From assembly GCF_003977755.1 (NCBI RefSeq), contig NZ_RQWN01000003.1, positions 496,001 through 560,000 of the forward strand: DNA of 64,000 bases, in the 5' to 3' direction. Each line of letters opens with the position of its first letter. Position 1 is the first letter of the stretch. The DNA is from Haloterrigena salifodinae (GTDB taxonomy: Archaea; Halobacteriota; Halobacteria; Halobacteriales; Natrialbaceae). The notes under the pieces are model-generated. The model was not told the DNA's origin. It ran no database searches and saw only the letters and a program-made list of their open reading frames with translations. The position numbers were made by a program, and so were the translations under genes. Shown piece after piece: positions 17,594 through 26,766 of this stretch.

Positions 17594-18496
17594 TCAGTTT
17601 TGATTCAGCATAGCGTCGTCCTCGAGGCCCAGATACTCGCGTGCAGTCCGGTAGAAGATATCTCGCGCGGTCTCCTGGGGTAGGTCCCGCTCGAGCAACC
17701 CAGCTCGCTCGTTCCGATAGGGGTACGGAATATTCGGGAAGTCGGAGCCGTACATGATCGACTCGGAGAGTTCGACGAGCGTCGCGTCCGAAATCGAGGA
17801 CGGATCGAACCCCATCGTTTCCGGTGCGGACGTCGACATCGCGAACGTCGTGTCGAGGTAGACGCCGTCGTACTCGCGGGCGAACGCGAGGAACCGATCG
17901 GTTTCGTAGGTGCCCATGTGGGCACAGCAGACCCGAAGTCCTGGGTAGGACTCGAGCAACTCCTCGAAGACGTCCGCACCCACGTACGGACTCCCCTCGT
18001 ACATCGGCGCCGTCCCGCCGTGGTAGGTGATCGGCCGGTCGTACTCCGTGGCGACCTCGAGTGCGGGCTCGAGCCTGGAGTCGGCGGGCCGACACTCCTG
18101 GACGGGGCAGTGGATCTTCAGGCCTCGCGCGCCCGCCTCGAAGGCGTCCCGAACGACGGCCGCCGGGTCCTCGTCGTCGGGATGGACCGTCGCGAACGGG
18201 ACGAGGAACGCGGAGTCGTCGGCCCGCTCGAGGAGCCAGTCGTTCAGGTCGCTCGCGAGACCCGGCTCGTGGGCGTATGGAAGGGCGACGTAGGCCTCGA
18301 CGCCCACCGAGCGAAGGACGTCCTCGATTTCGTCTCGAGCCGTCGGCGTCGAGAACTCCCAGTCGGTTTCGGCGCTGAGCGTTCGCTGAATAGCGGCCGC
18401 CAACCGGTCGGGGAACAGGTGCGTGTGGGCGTCGATCGCCGGCCGAAAGGCGGTTTCGCGGTCGTCGGAATCCGTCGATTGGTCTGGCGGAGACAT
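17594..18496 (-). CDS. Amidohydrolase (ACMSD/uracil-thymine decarboxylase-like TIM barrel)
   Basis: A 300-residue metal-dependent hydrolase or decarboxylase of the amidohydrolase 2 family. The first strand has the metal motif DAHTHLFPD, GLKIHCPVQ follows, then ITYHGG and RVCCAHMGTYE with metal-binding histidines, YLDTTFAMS and the conserved late aspartate in MYGSDFPNIPYPY. The ATG at 18496 (MSPPDQS) places the DAHTH strand near residue 24, as expected; upstream sequence in the open frame is not protein-like. It is encoded opposite to the acyl-CoA genes that flank it. The substrate is unknown. Confidence 0.85.
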   Translation of the reverse strand: MSPPDQSTDSDDRETAFRPAIDAHTHLFPDRLAAAIQRTLSAETDWEFSTPTARDEIEDVLRSVGVEAYVALPYAHEPGLASDLNDWLLERADDSAFLVPFATVHPDDEDPAAVVRDAFEAGARGLKIHCPVQECRPADSRLEPALEVATEYDRPITYHGGTAPMYEGSPYVGADVFEELLESYPGLRVCCAHMGTYETDRFLAFAREYDGVYLDTTFAMSTSAPETMGFDPSSISDATLVELSESIMYGSDFPNIPYPYRNERAGLLERDLPQETARDIFYRTAREYLGLEDDAMLNQN

Positions 18497-18635
18497 CTGA
18501 ATCCGTACGCGTCGAGCGTTGCGAGTGCGTATCACGGGAACGGGTATAGACGTACTGCCGGCGGCAATCAGGCTCGCCGTCCCGCGGTCGAGGTAATTAT
18601 GGGCGCTCGAATAGAGGGGTTCGATAGAACACCGC

Positions 18636-19022
18636 ATGAGCCGGCCAGTCGAAGGCGAGACCCACACGTTCGAGCGGACGTTCACGACCGACGACGTCGA
18701 GCGGTTCGCGGAACTCTCCCGCGACAGACAGCCGATCCACACCGAGCCGGACGAGGACGGCCGTCTGATGGTCCACGGCCTGCTGACCGCGACGCTGCCG
18801 ACGAAGATCGGTGGTGACCTCGAGGTGCTCGCGCGGTCGATGGACCTCGAGTTCCGTCGGCCGGTCTACACCGGCCAGCGCATCGCCTGCATGTGGACGT
18901 TCGAGAGCGTCGATGAACGCGAAGATCGGTACGTGATCGGCGTCGAGGTGACCTGCGAACGAGCGGACGACGAACCCGTACTGACCGGGACGATCGAGGG
19001 GCTGATCTGGAAGGACGAATGA
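18636..19022 (+). CDS. MaoC-family hot-dog hydratase, short form
   Basis: A 128-residue single hot-dog domain. The opening GETHTFERTFTTDDVERFAELSRDRQPIH followed by GRLMVHGLLTATLPTKIGG matches the MaoC dehydratase pattern, with the histidine and the downstream VHGLL helix conserved. LEFRRPVYTGQRI corresponds to the family motif that forms the CoA tunnel. It is divergent from the amidohydrolase, 139 bp away. A role in hydrating an enoyl-CoA is inferred; some members are only thioester binding. Confidence 0.8.
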   Translation: MSRPVEGETHTFERTFTTDDVERFAELSRDRQPIHTEPDEDGRLMVHGLLTATLPTKIGGDLEVLARSMDLEFRRPVYTGQRIACMWTFESVDEREDRYVIGVEVTCERADDEPVLTGTIEGLIWKDE

Positions 19023-19084
19023 GATCCCTCGTCGCGCGATGAGGGATGAACGGAAATCGAGGCTCGAGAGGAATTCGAACGAAA

Positions 19085-19227
19085 ACAAACGCTCTGCTAC
19101 CGTGGCAACGGGGAATTGCCACACCCTCCCCAGCCGATTCATTCGCTCCTGATCGTCGCTCACTCATCCCTCGCACGATATTCTGATCGCCCTCGCAGTC
19201 GCTCGGACGATCAGCAGCGCGCGCCAC
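19085..19227 (-). repeat. Dispersed intergenic repeat, copy C
   Basis: On the minus strand it reads GGCGCGCGCTG, a GTGCGAGGGATGAGTGAGCG block, the core AATCGGCTGGGGAGGGTG, then a perfect hairpin in which GTGGCAA pairs with TTGCCAC around a seven-base loop, and GGTAGCAGAGCG. It lies between convergent genes. This copy has the best preserved hairpin. Confidence 0.75.
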
Positions 19228-19331
19228 TGCACTCGAACTGTCGTCTGGAGTGGACCGTACATCACCTGTATTTGCCCTGAGTATGAGAAGTATGGAACGG
19301 TGAGTCTGCGGAACCGGGTGTGACGAAATCC

Positions 19332-20909
19332 CTAGCTGAACTTCTGGACGGTCACGTCGAGCGTGTCGAGGTCGACGATAGGCGCGTAGCCGGCGTCGGG
19401 GTCGATGTTGACGCTCTTCTGGAAGTCCGTCTGGGCCTGCCAGCAGCCCGAGTTGATGGCGAGCACGTTGTGGTACTTGCCGAAGCCGAGCTTGTGGACG
19501 TGGCCGGTGTGGAAGATGTCGGGAACCTCCTCCATCACGAGGTAATCCTGCTCTTCGGGGGCGAGTCGGGTGTGACCCCCGAACTGCGGAGCGACGTGGC
19601 GCTTCTTCAGGAGCTGGTACATCGCCTTGTGCGGGTCGTCGTAGCTGGCCTTCTCCTCGGGAAGTTCCGCGATGACCTCGTCCAGACTGACGCCGTGGTA
19701 CATCAGGACGGAGACGCCCTCGAGGGTAACCGTCGAGGGGTTGCTCACGATCTGGGGGTCGTGGGCGGACATGATCTCCCGCAGTTCCTCGTCGAACCCG
19801 GGCTGGGGCTCCGCGAGGCGGACCGCGTCGTGGTTGCCCGGGATCATCACGATCTCGATGTCGTCGGGGACCTTCTTCAGATGCTCGTTAAACGCTTCGT
19901 ACTGCTCGTAGATGTCGACGATCTCGAGTTCCTCGTCCTGATCGGGATAGACGCCGACGCCCTCGACCATGTCGCCGCCGATCAGGAGGTACTCGACGTG
20001 CTGGGCCTGCTCGGTGTGCAGCCAGTCGGCGAAGCGGTTCCAGGCGCCTTCCATGAACTCGTCGCTGCCGACGTGGACGTCGCTGATCAGCGCCGCCTGC
20101 ACGTGGCGGTCCGCGGTCGACGGCTCGTGGGTTCGGGGAATGTCGGGGAAATACATCGAGTCGACGAAGGCGATCCCCGAGTCGTCCGCCAGCGTTCCCT
20201 CCATCGCCAGCACCTCGTCGCAGAGCAGTTCGTCGACCAGATCGACGTACTCTCGATCCTTCATCACGAGCCAGGGGAAGGTCCCGGTCGCGTCCTCGAG
20301 TTCGATCAGCCAGTGGCCGCTGGCCGTCGATCGGATGTCGTTGACCAGCCCGACCATCGCGACGTCGCTGCCGCCGGGCATGTCCTGAATGGCCGACGCC
20401 GGGCGGTGGTTGACCCGCCCGCGGAGTTTCGATCCCAGTCGCTCGAGTCGGTCCCGGAAGACGGCGACGAAATCCTCATACTCGCCGGTCCCGGTGCTCT
20501 GGCCGGTCATATCCCCGGCGATCTCCAACGATCGAAGCTCGGGATCGACCGACCGGTCGGCGGCTCCGCCCCCCTTCGTTTCAACTGGACCGTCCCCGTC
20601 CGCGGCCGTGGGATCGGGTACAGCGTCTCCAGTCGAAACCGAGGGGTCAGTCCGTGAACCGGGAGCTGAGTCGGCGTCCGGTCCTGTCGATCCTCCCGGC
20701 GAATCGGGCGTCGCGTCCGCCCGCGAGAGGGTCGCGTCGACGTGGTCGGTTCGGACGACCAGCGCGTCTTCGGGGAGTTCGTCGACGACGCGCTCGAGGG
20801 CCGCCTGCGGATTCTCGGCCGACGCGAGTTTGGTCACGGCCTCGCGCTCGGCGTTGTAGCCGCGGCTGGTGAGTTCGCTGACGATTCGGGCCGGCGCCTC
20901 GAGTGGCAC
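19332..20909 (-). CDS. polD1: DNA polymerase D (PolII) small subunit, DP1
   Basis: A 525-residue small subunit of the archaeal replicative polymerase D. Residues 1-60 form the N-terminal domain, 65-125 a flexible acidic linker, 180-260 an OB-fold, and 270-525 a calcineurin-like phosphodiesterase with the full set of metal motifs: ISDVHVGSDEF (D277/H279), IGGDMVEG (D313), IPGNHDAVR, MYHGVSLDE and HTGHVHKLGFG. These suggest a working 3'-5' exonuclease as in other euryarchaeal DP1 proteins. The start MPLEAPARIV is at the expected place. The large subunit is not in this window. Confidence 0.95.
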   Translation of the reverse strand: MPLEAPARIVSELTSRGYNAEREAVTKLASAENPQAALERVVDELPEDALVVRTDHVDATLSRADATPDSPGGSTGPDADSAPGSRTDPSVSTGDAVPDPTAADGDGPVETKGGGAADRSVDPELRSLEIAGDMTGQSTGTGEYEDFVAVFRDRLERLGSKLRGRVNHRPASAIQDMPGGSDVAMVGLVNDIRSTASGHWLIELEDATGTFPWLVMKDREYVDLVDELLCDEVLAMEGTLADDSGIAFVDSMYFPDIPRTHEPSTADRHVQAALISDVHVGSDEFMEGAWNRFADWLHTEQAQHVEYLLIGGDMVEGVGVYPDQDEELEIVDIYEQYEAFNEHLKKVPDDIEIVMIPGNHDAVRLAEPQPGFDEELREIMSAHDPQIVSNPSTVTLEGVSVLMYHGVSLDEVIAELPEEKASYDDPHKAMYQLLKKRHVAPQFGGHTRLAPEEQDYLVMEEVPDIFHTGHVHKLGFGKYHNVLAINSGCWQAQTDFQKSVNIDPDAGYAPIVDLDTLDVTVQKFS

Positions 20910-21212
20910 ACGCGTCGCATTCGCGAGCGACGAGAAAAGGGTACCGTAATCGGCGTCCCCGATCGGGGGACACCGCGACGGGGAGCGGGGAGGCCACCAC
21001 CAGTACCATTATTTCCGAGACCGACAATTCACGCACGATGGCAGGACACAGTGGGCTCGTTCCGCGAGCGGGGACGGGATACGGTACCCGGTCGCTACGG
21101 CGCCTACGACGCGGTAGCGAGAGCGGGTGTGATGAGGCGTCGGAATCGATCGGATTCGACGCCACACGCCGGAGCAGAAAATTGATTGGACGGCCCGGCG
21201 AAACGGGTGACG
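20910..21212. other. Divergent promoter region between polD1 and signal peptidase
   Basis: This 303-bp gap separates two divergent genes and should hold both promoters. The last 45 bp before 21213 (AGAAAATTGATTGG through GGCGAAACGGGTGAC) are nearly repeated upstream of the second signal peptidase gene at 22410, so the promoter was duplicated together with the gene. No convincing small gene is seen. Confidence 0.55.
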
Positions 21213-22178
21213 ATGAGCGGTTCTAGCCCCGGTGACGTATCCGACGACCCCGACGATACTCCCGATTCCAACCGCCCCGACGATCGGGAGCGACATCGCG
21301 GGGAGCGAGACGCAGCCGCCAACCCCGATTCGGGACGGGACGGCTCGGCTGCAACAGCGCCGGCGTCCGACGACGGCGTGACGATCGAGGACGACGGCGT
21401 CGTACGCTGGTTTCTCCGATCAGACGACGAGAACGTGCTCTTCGTCCGCGACGTGCTGAGCAGCGTCGCGATCGTCGCCGTCATCGGACTGATCCTGTTC
21501 GGCGTCAGCGGCGTCTGGCCGCCGCTGGTCGCCGTCGAGAGCGGAAGCATGGATCCGAACATGCAGAAAGGGGACCTCATCTTCGTCGCCGAGGACGAGC
21601 GGTTCGTGGGCGACGGCGCCGTCGCCGGGACCGGCGTGGTCACCCTCGAGAGCGGACAGGAAAGCGGTTACGAGAAGTTCAACAATCCCGGCGACGTGAT
21701 CGTCTTCCAGCCCGACGGAAACGAGCGGCGGACGCCGATCATCCACCGCGCCCACTTCAGGGTCGAGAAGGGCGAGAAGTGGGTCAATACCAAGGCCGAC
21801 GAAGATATCGCCGGCGACATCACCTGCGCGGACGTCACCACCTGTCCGGCACCGCACGACGGGTTCATCACGAAGGGCGACGCGAACCCCAACTACGATC
21901 AGATCGCAGGGGGCGCGGATACGACCGTCGTCAAATCCGAGTGGGTCACCGGCAAGGCGATGTTCCGGATCCCGTGGCTCGGCAACATCCGCCTGACCTT
22001 CGACAAACTCCTCGGCGGCATGGTCGCCCCGTCGCCTGAACCGACCTCGACCGTCACCAGTGTACCGGACGCCTCGACTCCGGGTGCACCGGTTACCCCG
22101 GCCGGTCTCGCCGGCACAACCGGACTTGCAGCCCTCGGCGGCGGTGCCGTCACCGCCATCGGACGGAGACGGTACTGA
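21213..22178 (+). CDS. Signal peptidase I (archaeal Sec11 type), copy 1
   Basis: A 321-residue membrane protease that removes Sec signal peptides outside the cytoplasmic membrane. After a 60-residue acidic disordered N-terminus, TM1 spans about 82-105, then come the catalytic serine S112 in VESGSMDPNM, the general-base histidine H178 in PIIHRAHF (histidine rather than lysine, as in archaeal and ER enzymes) and aspartates D223/D229 in TKGDANPNYD. A second hydrophobic helix near 295-315 ends in GRRRY. The ATG at 21213 was chosen because the same MSG start is shared with the tandem copy. It is followed by a close paralogue at 22410. Confidence 0.92.
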   Translation: MSGSSPGDVSDDPDDTPDSNRPDDRERHRGERDAAANPDSGRDGSAATAPASDDGVTIEDDGVVRWFLRSDDENVLFVRDVLSSVAIVAVIGLILFGVSGVWPPLVAVESGSMDPNMQKGDLIFVAEDERFVGDGAVAGTGVVTLESGQESGYEKFNNPGDVIVFQPDGNERRTPIIHRAHFRVEKGEKWVNTKADEDIAGDITCADVTTCPAPHDGFITKGDANPNYDQIAGGADTTVVKSEWVTGKAMFRIPWLGNIRLTFDKLLGGMVAPSPEPTSTVTSVPDASTPGAPVTPAGLAGTTGLAALGGGAVTAIGRRRY

Positions 22179-22409
22179 CGGATCGACGGAGTTCGCGGAA
22201 CTACCGCTTCTCGTTTCCATCGGATGTGATCACGACTCGAGCATCTCGAGCAGTTCTCGGGCTCGTTCCGAAATACCGGTCGTTATCGAGGTATGCAGAC
22301 GTTCGCTCGCTTGCGATCGCACCGTCCGTTTCCGACGACCAGGAGTTTTGTTTCAATACTATCCTCCGTAACAGAAAGTTGATTAAGAGGCGCGGCGAAA
22401 CGGGTGACA

Positions 22410-23363
22410 ATGAGTGGTGGCCCCACGGATACCTCCAGTGGCTCGAGTGACGACGGCGTCTCGGACGGGACAGCCCAAGATGGGGCCGATTCGCCTTCAC
22501 GCGGAGGGCCGTCAAACACGTCCAGAACGAAGTCGGGCGACGAAGAGACGGTCCCCGTCACGATCGAGGACGACGGCGTCGTGCGCTGGTTTCTCCGATC
22601 GGACGACGAGAACGTGCTCTTCGCTCGCGACGTGCTGAGCAGCGTCGCGGTCGTCGCCGTCATCGGACTGATCCTGTTCGGCGTCAGCGGCGTCTGGCCG
22701 CCACTGGTCGCGGTCGAAAGTCCTAGCATGGACCCGAACATGAAGACCGGCGATCTCATCTTCGTCGCCGAGAACGAGCGGTTCGTCGGCGATGGCTCCG
22801 TCGCCGGGACCGGCGTGGTCACCCTCGAGAACGGACAGGAAAGCGGTTACGAGAAGTTCAACAATCCCGGCGACGTGATCGTCTTCCAGCCGAATGGAAA
22901 CGAGCAGAAGACGCCGATCATCCACCGGGCCCACTTCTGGGTCGAAGAGGACGAGAACTGGGTCGAAACCAAGGCCGACGAGGATATCATCGGTGGTATC
23001 ACCTGTGCTGACATCGACAACGAAATCTGCCCGGCAGATCATGCCGGGTTCATCACAAAGGGTGACGCGAATTCCAACTACGATCAGGTTGGGAGGGGAA
23101 GCGGTGCGAAGACGACCGTCGTCAAGTCCGAGTGGGTCACCGGCAAGGCGATGTTCCGGATCCCGTGGCTCGGTAACATCCGACTGACCTTCGACAAACT
23201 CCTCGGCGGCATGCTCGCCCCATCGCCGGGGCCGGCCATCGACAGCGCCTCGAGTCCCGCCGCTCCGGGCGCGACCGTCAGTCCGCCCGGACTCGCCGGC
23301 GTGACCGGGCTCGCAGCCTGCGGAGGCGGTGCCGTTACCGCAATCGGTCGACGGCGAAACTGA
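22410..23363 (+). CDS. Signal peptidase I (archaeal Sec11 type), copy 2
   Basis: A 317-residue tandem paralogue of the preceding gene. From VTIEDDGVVRWFLRSDDENV onward the two proteins are nearly the same; the N-terminal 48 residues and the C-terminal linker differ most. Catalytic residues are intact: S106 in VESPSMDPNM (Gly to Pro before Ser compared with copy 1), H172 in PIIHRAHF and the aspartate in TKGDANSNYD. An in-frame GTG at 22404 is possible but the ATG matches copy 1. The two enzymes may have separate substrates or expression; that is inference. Confidence 0.92.
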   Translation: MSGGPTDTSSGSSDDGVSDGTAQDGADSPSRGGPSNTSRTKSGDEETVPVTIEDDGVVRWFLRSDDENVLFARDVLSSVAVVAVIGLILFGVSGVWPPLVAVESPSMDPNMKTGDLIFVAENERFVGDGSVAGTGVVTLENGQESGYEKFNNPGDVIVFQPNGNEQKTPIIHRAHFWVEEDENWVETKADEDIIGGITCADIDNEICPADHAGFITKGDANSNYDQVGRGSGAKTTVVKSEWVTGKAMFRIPWLGNIRLTFDKLLGGMLAPSPGPAIDSASSPAAPGATVSPPGLAGVTGLAACGGGAVTAIGRRRN

Positions 23364-23419
23364 TCCGGTCCGCAATTTCTCCGATTACTGACGGTGTGTA
23401 CGACCGGAGTGCAGAATAC

Positions 23420-23884
23420 TCACTCGTCACTCGCGTCCGCATCCGTCGTGATCTCGAGTCGAAGCTCGTCGCCGTCGTCGACCACGTACTCGGTCGGATC
23501 GACCGGGTCGTCATCGACGAGGAAGGTCAGTTCCGTCCTCGGCTCACGTCCGTCGTACGCCGTGCCGTCGACGGTCACGACGTGGTCGCCGTCGCGTTGC
23601 GCGTACGCGAAGTGGGGGAGTAAATCGATCCCCTCGGCGAACGTGACCGGCTCCTTGCCCTCCATGAACCAGTCGTCGGTGTCCTCGTGGAGGTGGAACT
23701 TGATCGAGTCGTTCTCGACGTTTTCGGACTGGAATCGTTCCGCGGAGAGGTTGATCGGCTCGCCGTCGACGACGACCGCGATGTCGCCCCGATCGGCTTC
23801 GACCGTGCCGTCGACGAAGATGCAGCCGGCGAATGTGAGAAGAGTCGCCGATCCGGCCCCGGCGATGACCGCCCGTCGGTTCAT
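23420..23884 (-). CDS. Tat-type lipoprotein, unknown function
   Basis: A 154-residue exported protein. The N-terminus MNRRAVIAGAGSATLLTFAGC has a twin arginine and a lipobox-like TFAGC, so it is probably exported by Tat and anchored through a lipid on Cys21. The mature part is a small beta-rich acidic domain (IAVVVDGEPINLSAERFQ, then ITTDADASDE at the end) of no family I recognise; the pattern VVDGEPINL...VTVDGTAYDG suggests a repeated beta unit. It is convergent with the second signal peptidase gene. The ATG at 23884 was chosen because it places the signal at the start. Confidence 0.75.
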   Translation of the reverse strand: MNRRAVIAGAGSATLLTFAGCIFVDGTVEADRGDIAVVVDGEPINLSAERFQSENVENDSIKFHLHEDTDDWFMEGKEPVTFAEGIDLLPHFAYAQRDGDHVVTVDGTAYDGREPRTELTFLVDDDPVDPTEYVVDDGDELRLEITTDADASDE

Positions 23885-24043
23885 GTGGAGGGGAAGTGAC
23901 TCGAGGTATATCGGTTCGTCGTTGCTTCCCGGCGCCGTCTCGAACATTCTCGCGTCGCTCGACCCGATAGGGGTCGGTTTCGACTCGAGAACCGATCTCG
24001 GCGAATTTCGACGTAATCGGCGAGACCCGACGCGAGGACGCGG

Positions 24044-25900
24044 TCAATTCTCGAACCGCGCCTGCACGAACGGCTGGACGTCGTCGATATCGGAAAGTCG
24101 GGAGTCCGAGAGGAGGACGGCCTCCGTCTCTTCGAGTGGAACGGAGAGACTGATCTCCTTGGTGCGGCCGTACCGCCCCTTCGAGACGACGACAGCGTTG
24201 ACGATCCCGAGCATGTCGAGTTCGCTGATGAGGTCCGTTACCCGGCGCTGGGTGAGGACATCGGCGTCGATCTCCTCACAGAGGCGCTTGTAGATGTTGA
24301 ACACCTCGCCCGTGTTGATGCTGTGGACGCCGTTCTTCTCGAGGAGGATGATCGCGAAGAGGACGAGTTTCGATTGCGTGGGAAGGGTGCGAACGACCTC
24401 GACGACGCGGTCGAGTTCGATCTTGTCCTGGGCCTCGCGGACGTGTTCCTCGACGATCGTCTCGGCCTGGGAGCGTTCGGCGAGTTCGCCTGCGGTCCGA
24501 AGGAGGTCCAGCGCGCGACGTGCGTCGCCGTGTTCCTGTGCCGCGAAGGCCGCACACAGCGGGATCACGTCCTCGGAGAGTGCGCCGCCTTTGAACGCGA
24601 CCTCCGAGCGGTGCTCCAAGATATCCCGCAGCTGGTTGGCGTCGTAGGGCGGGAAGACGATCTCCTCCTCGCCCAGCGAGGACTTGACTCGCGGATCGAG
24701 GAAGTCGGTGAATTTCAGGTCGTTCGAGATGCCGATGATCGACACGCGCGAGTTCTCGAGTTCGGAGTTCATCCGCGAGAGATTGTAGAGCGTATCGTCG
24801 CCGCTCTTCTCGACGAGCTTGTCGATCTCGTCCAGCATGATGACGACGACCCGCTCGTCGTAGTCGACGGCGTCGAAGAAGACGCTGTAGACGCGGTCGG
24901 TCGGCCAGCCGGTCATCGGCACCTCCTCGAACGACTCCTTGTCTTCCTCGAGGGACTCGATTTCGTCCTCGATGCCCGCCCGGGAATCGAACGGCGTCGA
25001 GTCGAGGGGGTGGTTCGGCGGGACGTCATCGGATCGGTCGTCGCTCGGGCCGGCGCCGCTTAGCTCGAGATCGGTGGCCTCGCGGTTGGAGTCGCCGTCA
25101 GAACGTTGTTCGTCCCCGTCGGCCGGCAGCCGATTCGGGTTGTTCTGACCGGCCGGGTTCGAGTCGTCGATAGCCCCGTCCGAAGAACCGTCTGCTCCGT
25201 TCGAAGACCCCTCTGTTTCGAGTGGAGATTCGCTCGAGGGCGATCCGGTTTCTTCTCCAGTCGAAGCGACTTCATCGTCGTTCGGAAGTGCTGATTCGAA
25301 CGGATCGTCCTCGTCGAAGAGGTCGTTCTCGGTTTCGGGTCGAACGGCGGCGTCCGCGTCCGCGCCGGCAGCCTCGTACTCGTCGAGGGTCTCGAGCAGC
25401 GATTCGAGTTCGTCGATCCGATCGTCGATCCGGGCTTCGTTTTTCTCGATGAACTTGTTGGCCAGTTGCGCGAGCACGCGGTACTGAGTGTCGGTGACCT
25501 CGCAGTTGATGTACTCGACGTCACACGGGACGCTGTACTTCTGGGACGTGCTCTCGAGTTCCTTGCTGACGAACTTCGCGCTGGCGGTCTTCCCCGTCCC
25601 GGTCTTGCCGTAGATGAGGATGTTCGACGGCGTTTCGCCGCGGAGCGCAGCGACGAGGATCGTCGCCATCTTGTTGATCTGATCGCTCCGGTGGGGGAGT
25701 TCGTGTGGCGTGTAGGACGGTCGCAGAACCTCCTTGTTCTCGAAGATCGGTTCGCCGCTGAGCAGGTCGTCGAACAGCCCCTGGCTCGGCTCCTCGTCGG
25801 CGAGTTCGGACCCGTCGAAACTCGAGAACCCGCCGGTCTCGTCAGTATCTACCTGCTCGACCTCCTCCGCTCTCGTCCGTTCTGAATCGTCGTCTGACAT
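24044..25900 (-). CDS. orc1: Orc1/Cdc6 family replication initiator
   Basis: A 618-residue AAA+ initiator that should bind the ORB elements of the adjacent origin and load the MCM helicase. Walker A is GKTGTGKTASAKF (residues 98-110), Walker B VVVIMLDEIDKL (352-362), sensor 1 lies in SIIGISNDLKF, and the C-terminal winged helix runs through LTQRRVTDLISELDMLGIVN. Residues about 175-310 are a long acidic Ser/Gly/Asp-rich insertion between Walker A and B that is absent from most archaeal Orc1 proteins of about 400 residues. The ATG at 25900 gives the acidic N-terminus usual in haloarchaea. A partial ORB sits 15-34 bp upstream, so autoregulation is likely. Confidence 0.95.
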   Translation of the reverse strand: MSDDDSERTRAEEVEQVDTDETGGFSSFDGSELADEEPSQGLFDDLLSGEPIFENKEVLRPSYTPHELPHRSDQINKMATILVAALRGETPSNILIYGKTGTGKTASAKFVSKELESTSQKYSVPCDVEYINCEVTDTQYRVLAQLANKFIEKNEARIDDRIDELESLLETLDEYEAAGADADAAVRPETENDLFDEDDPFESALPNDDEVASTGEETGSPSSESPLETEGSSNGADGSSDGAIDDSNPAGQNNPNRLPADGDEQRSDGDSNREATDLELSGAGPSDDRSDDVPPNHPLDSTPFDSRAGIEDEIESLEEDKESFEEVPMTGWPTDRVYSVFFDAVDYDERVVVIMLDEIDKLVEKSGDDTLYNLSRMNSELENSRVSIIGISNDLKFTDFLDPRVKSSLGEEEIVFPPYDANQLRDILEHRSEVAFKGGALSEDVIPLCAAFAAQEHGDARRALDLLRTAGELAERSQAETIVEEHVREAQDKIELDRVVEVVRTLPTQSKLVLFAIILLEKNGVHSINTGEVFNIYKRLCEEIDADVLTQRRVTDLISELDMLGIVNAVVVSKGRYGRTKEISLSVPLEETEAVLLSDSRLSDIDDVQPFVQARFEN

Positions 25901-25914
25901 CCGTCGTACACATA

Positions 25915-25934
25915 CCCCCTCGTTTCGAGTGGAA
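25915..25934 (+). promoter_or_regulatory. Partial ORB in the orc1 leader region
   Basis: CCCCCTCGTTTCGAGTGGAA shares TCGTTTCGAGTGGAA with the origin ORB at 26472 but has a shorter C-tract. It starts 15 bp upstream of the orc1 ATG. Orc1 bound here could repress its own gene. Confidence 0.65.
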
Positions 25935-26471
25935 TTCGGACCCGAAAGCAGGAATATCACGCAGTAGATGGGGCGAATAGGGTCTCCCACTCGTTCGCCT
26001 CCCTGGTCCGAGTCCAGTTGATGCAAACGAAACAGAGGAAAACCACGGTATTAAATTCTTCCCTTCCCTCCACAAGGATCTGGTTCGATCCACGGTATCG
26101 GCCGTCTGACGGCCTATTCGAGCGGGTACAGCGCCCCTCGAGACACGCCACCGATGATGACGGTGGAAGAGACGTCCGTTTCGGGTCGATAAGTGATGTT
26201 TGCGCGCGCTCGCGATACGCGTTGGCTTGGAGCTACCCGCTGCTCGTACCCACCTGCTGTTGTCGTTCGATTACTCGACCTCGATTTGGTATGGGCTGTT
26301 GCTGGAGGGCACCACTGACAGAGATAGATGTTCTGATACCAGGTACTGAGGTGGAGATCTCGATTTTCACAGGGAACGTTTCTCGAGATCAAATTGTGTT
26401 ATGAGTCAACAAGCGGTTGGAGATGTGTCAAGATAATAGGGGACGAGGTGAGAAGGATGAGATCACCCTAG

Positions 26472-26533
26472 CCCCCCACCCCTTCGTTTCGAGTGGAACG
26501 CTACGAAGGAGGGGGCGGGGGGAGGGGTGTCTC
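26472..26533 (+). promoter_or_regulatory. Extended ORB with G-string, left arm of origin
   Basis: The element starts with a C-tract followed by CACCCCTTCGTTTCGAGTGGAA (26472-26498) and continues into the G-string AGGGGGCGGGGGGAGGGG (about 26509-26527). The same two-part arrangement is found in inverted orientation at 26767-26821. These are the features of haloarchaeal ORB elements bound by Orc1. Confidence 0.85.
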
Positions 26534-26766
26534 TAGGACGGGAACCTTTATGTCTATAGGCCAAAAACACGGTCCGTAGCACTAGCAAAGCTAGATTTTT
26601 ACTAGATGTATTGGTATTAGTTGTTAGTTCCTACTAGAACGGCAGCTCTAAGCGACTCGAGTTACTAGAGTCATCGTTGAACCCGAAATCATCCGGTTTA
26701 CGGTCCGTACTGTCCTTCTACACGGGATCTCGGGATCGCTACAGAGTCTTTCCACCCGAACAGTAC

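Noticed and set aside
20903-21226. A 107-codon plus-strand frame in the polD1/signal peptidase gap
   Set aside because: It runs from inside polD1 into the signal peptidase start in another frame, is arginine-rich and lacks promoter spacing.
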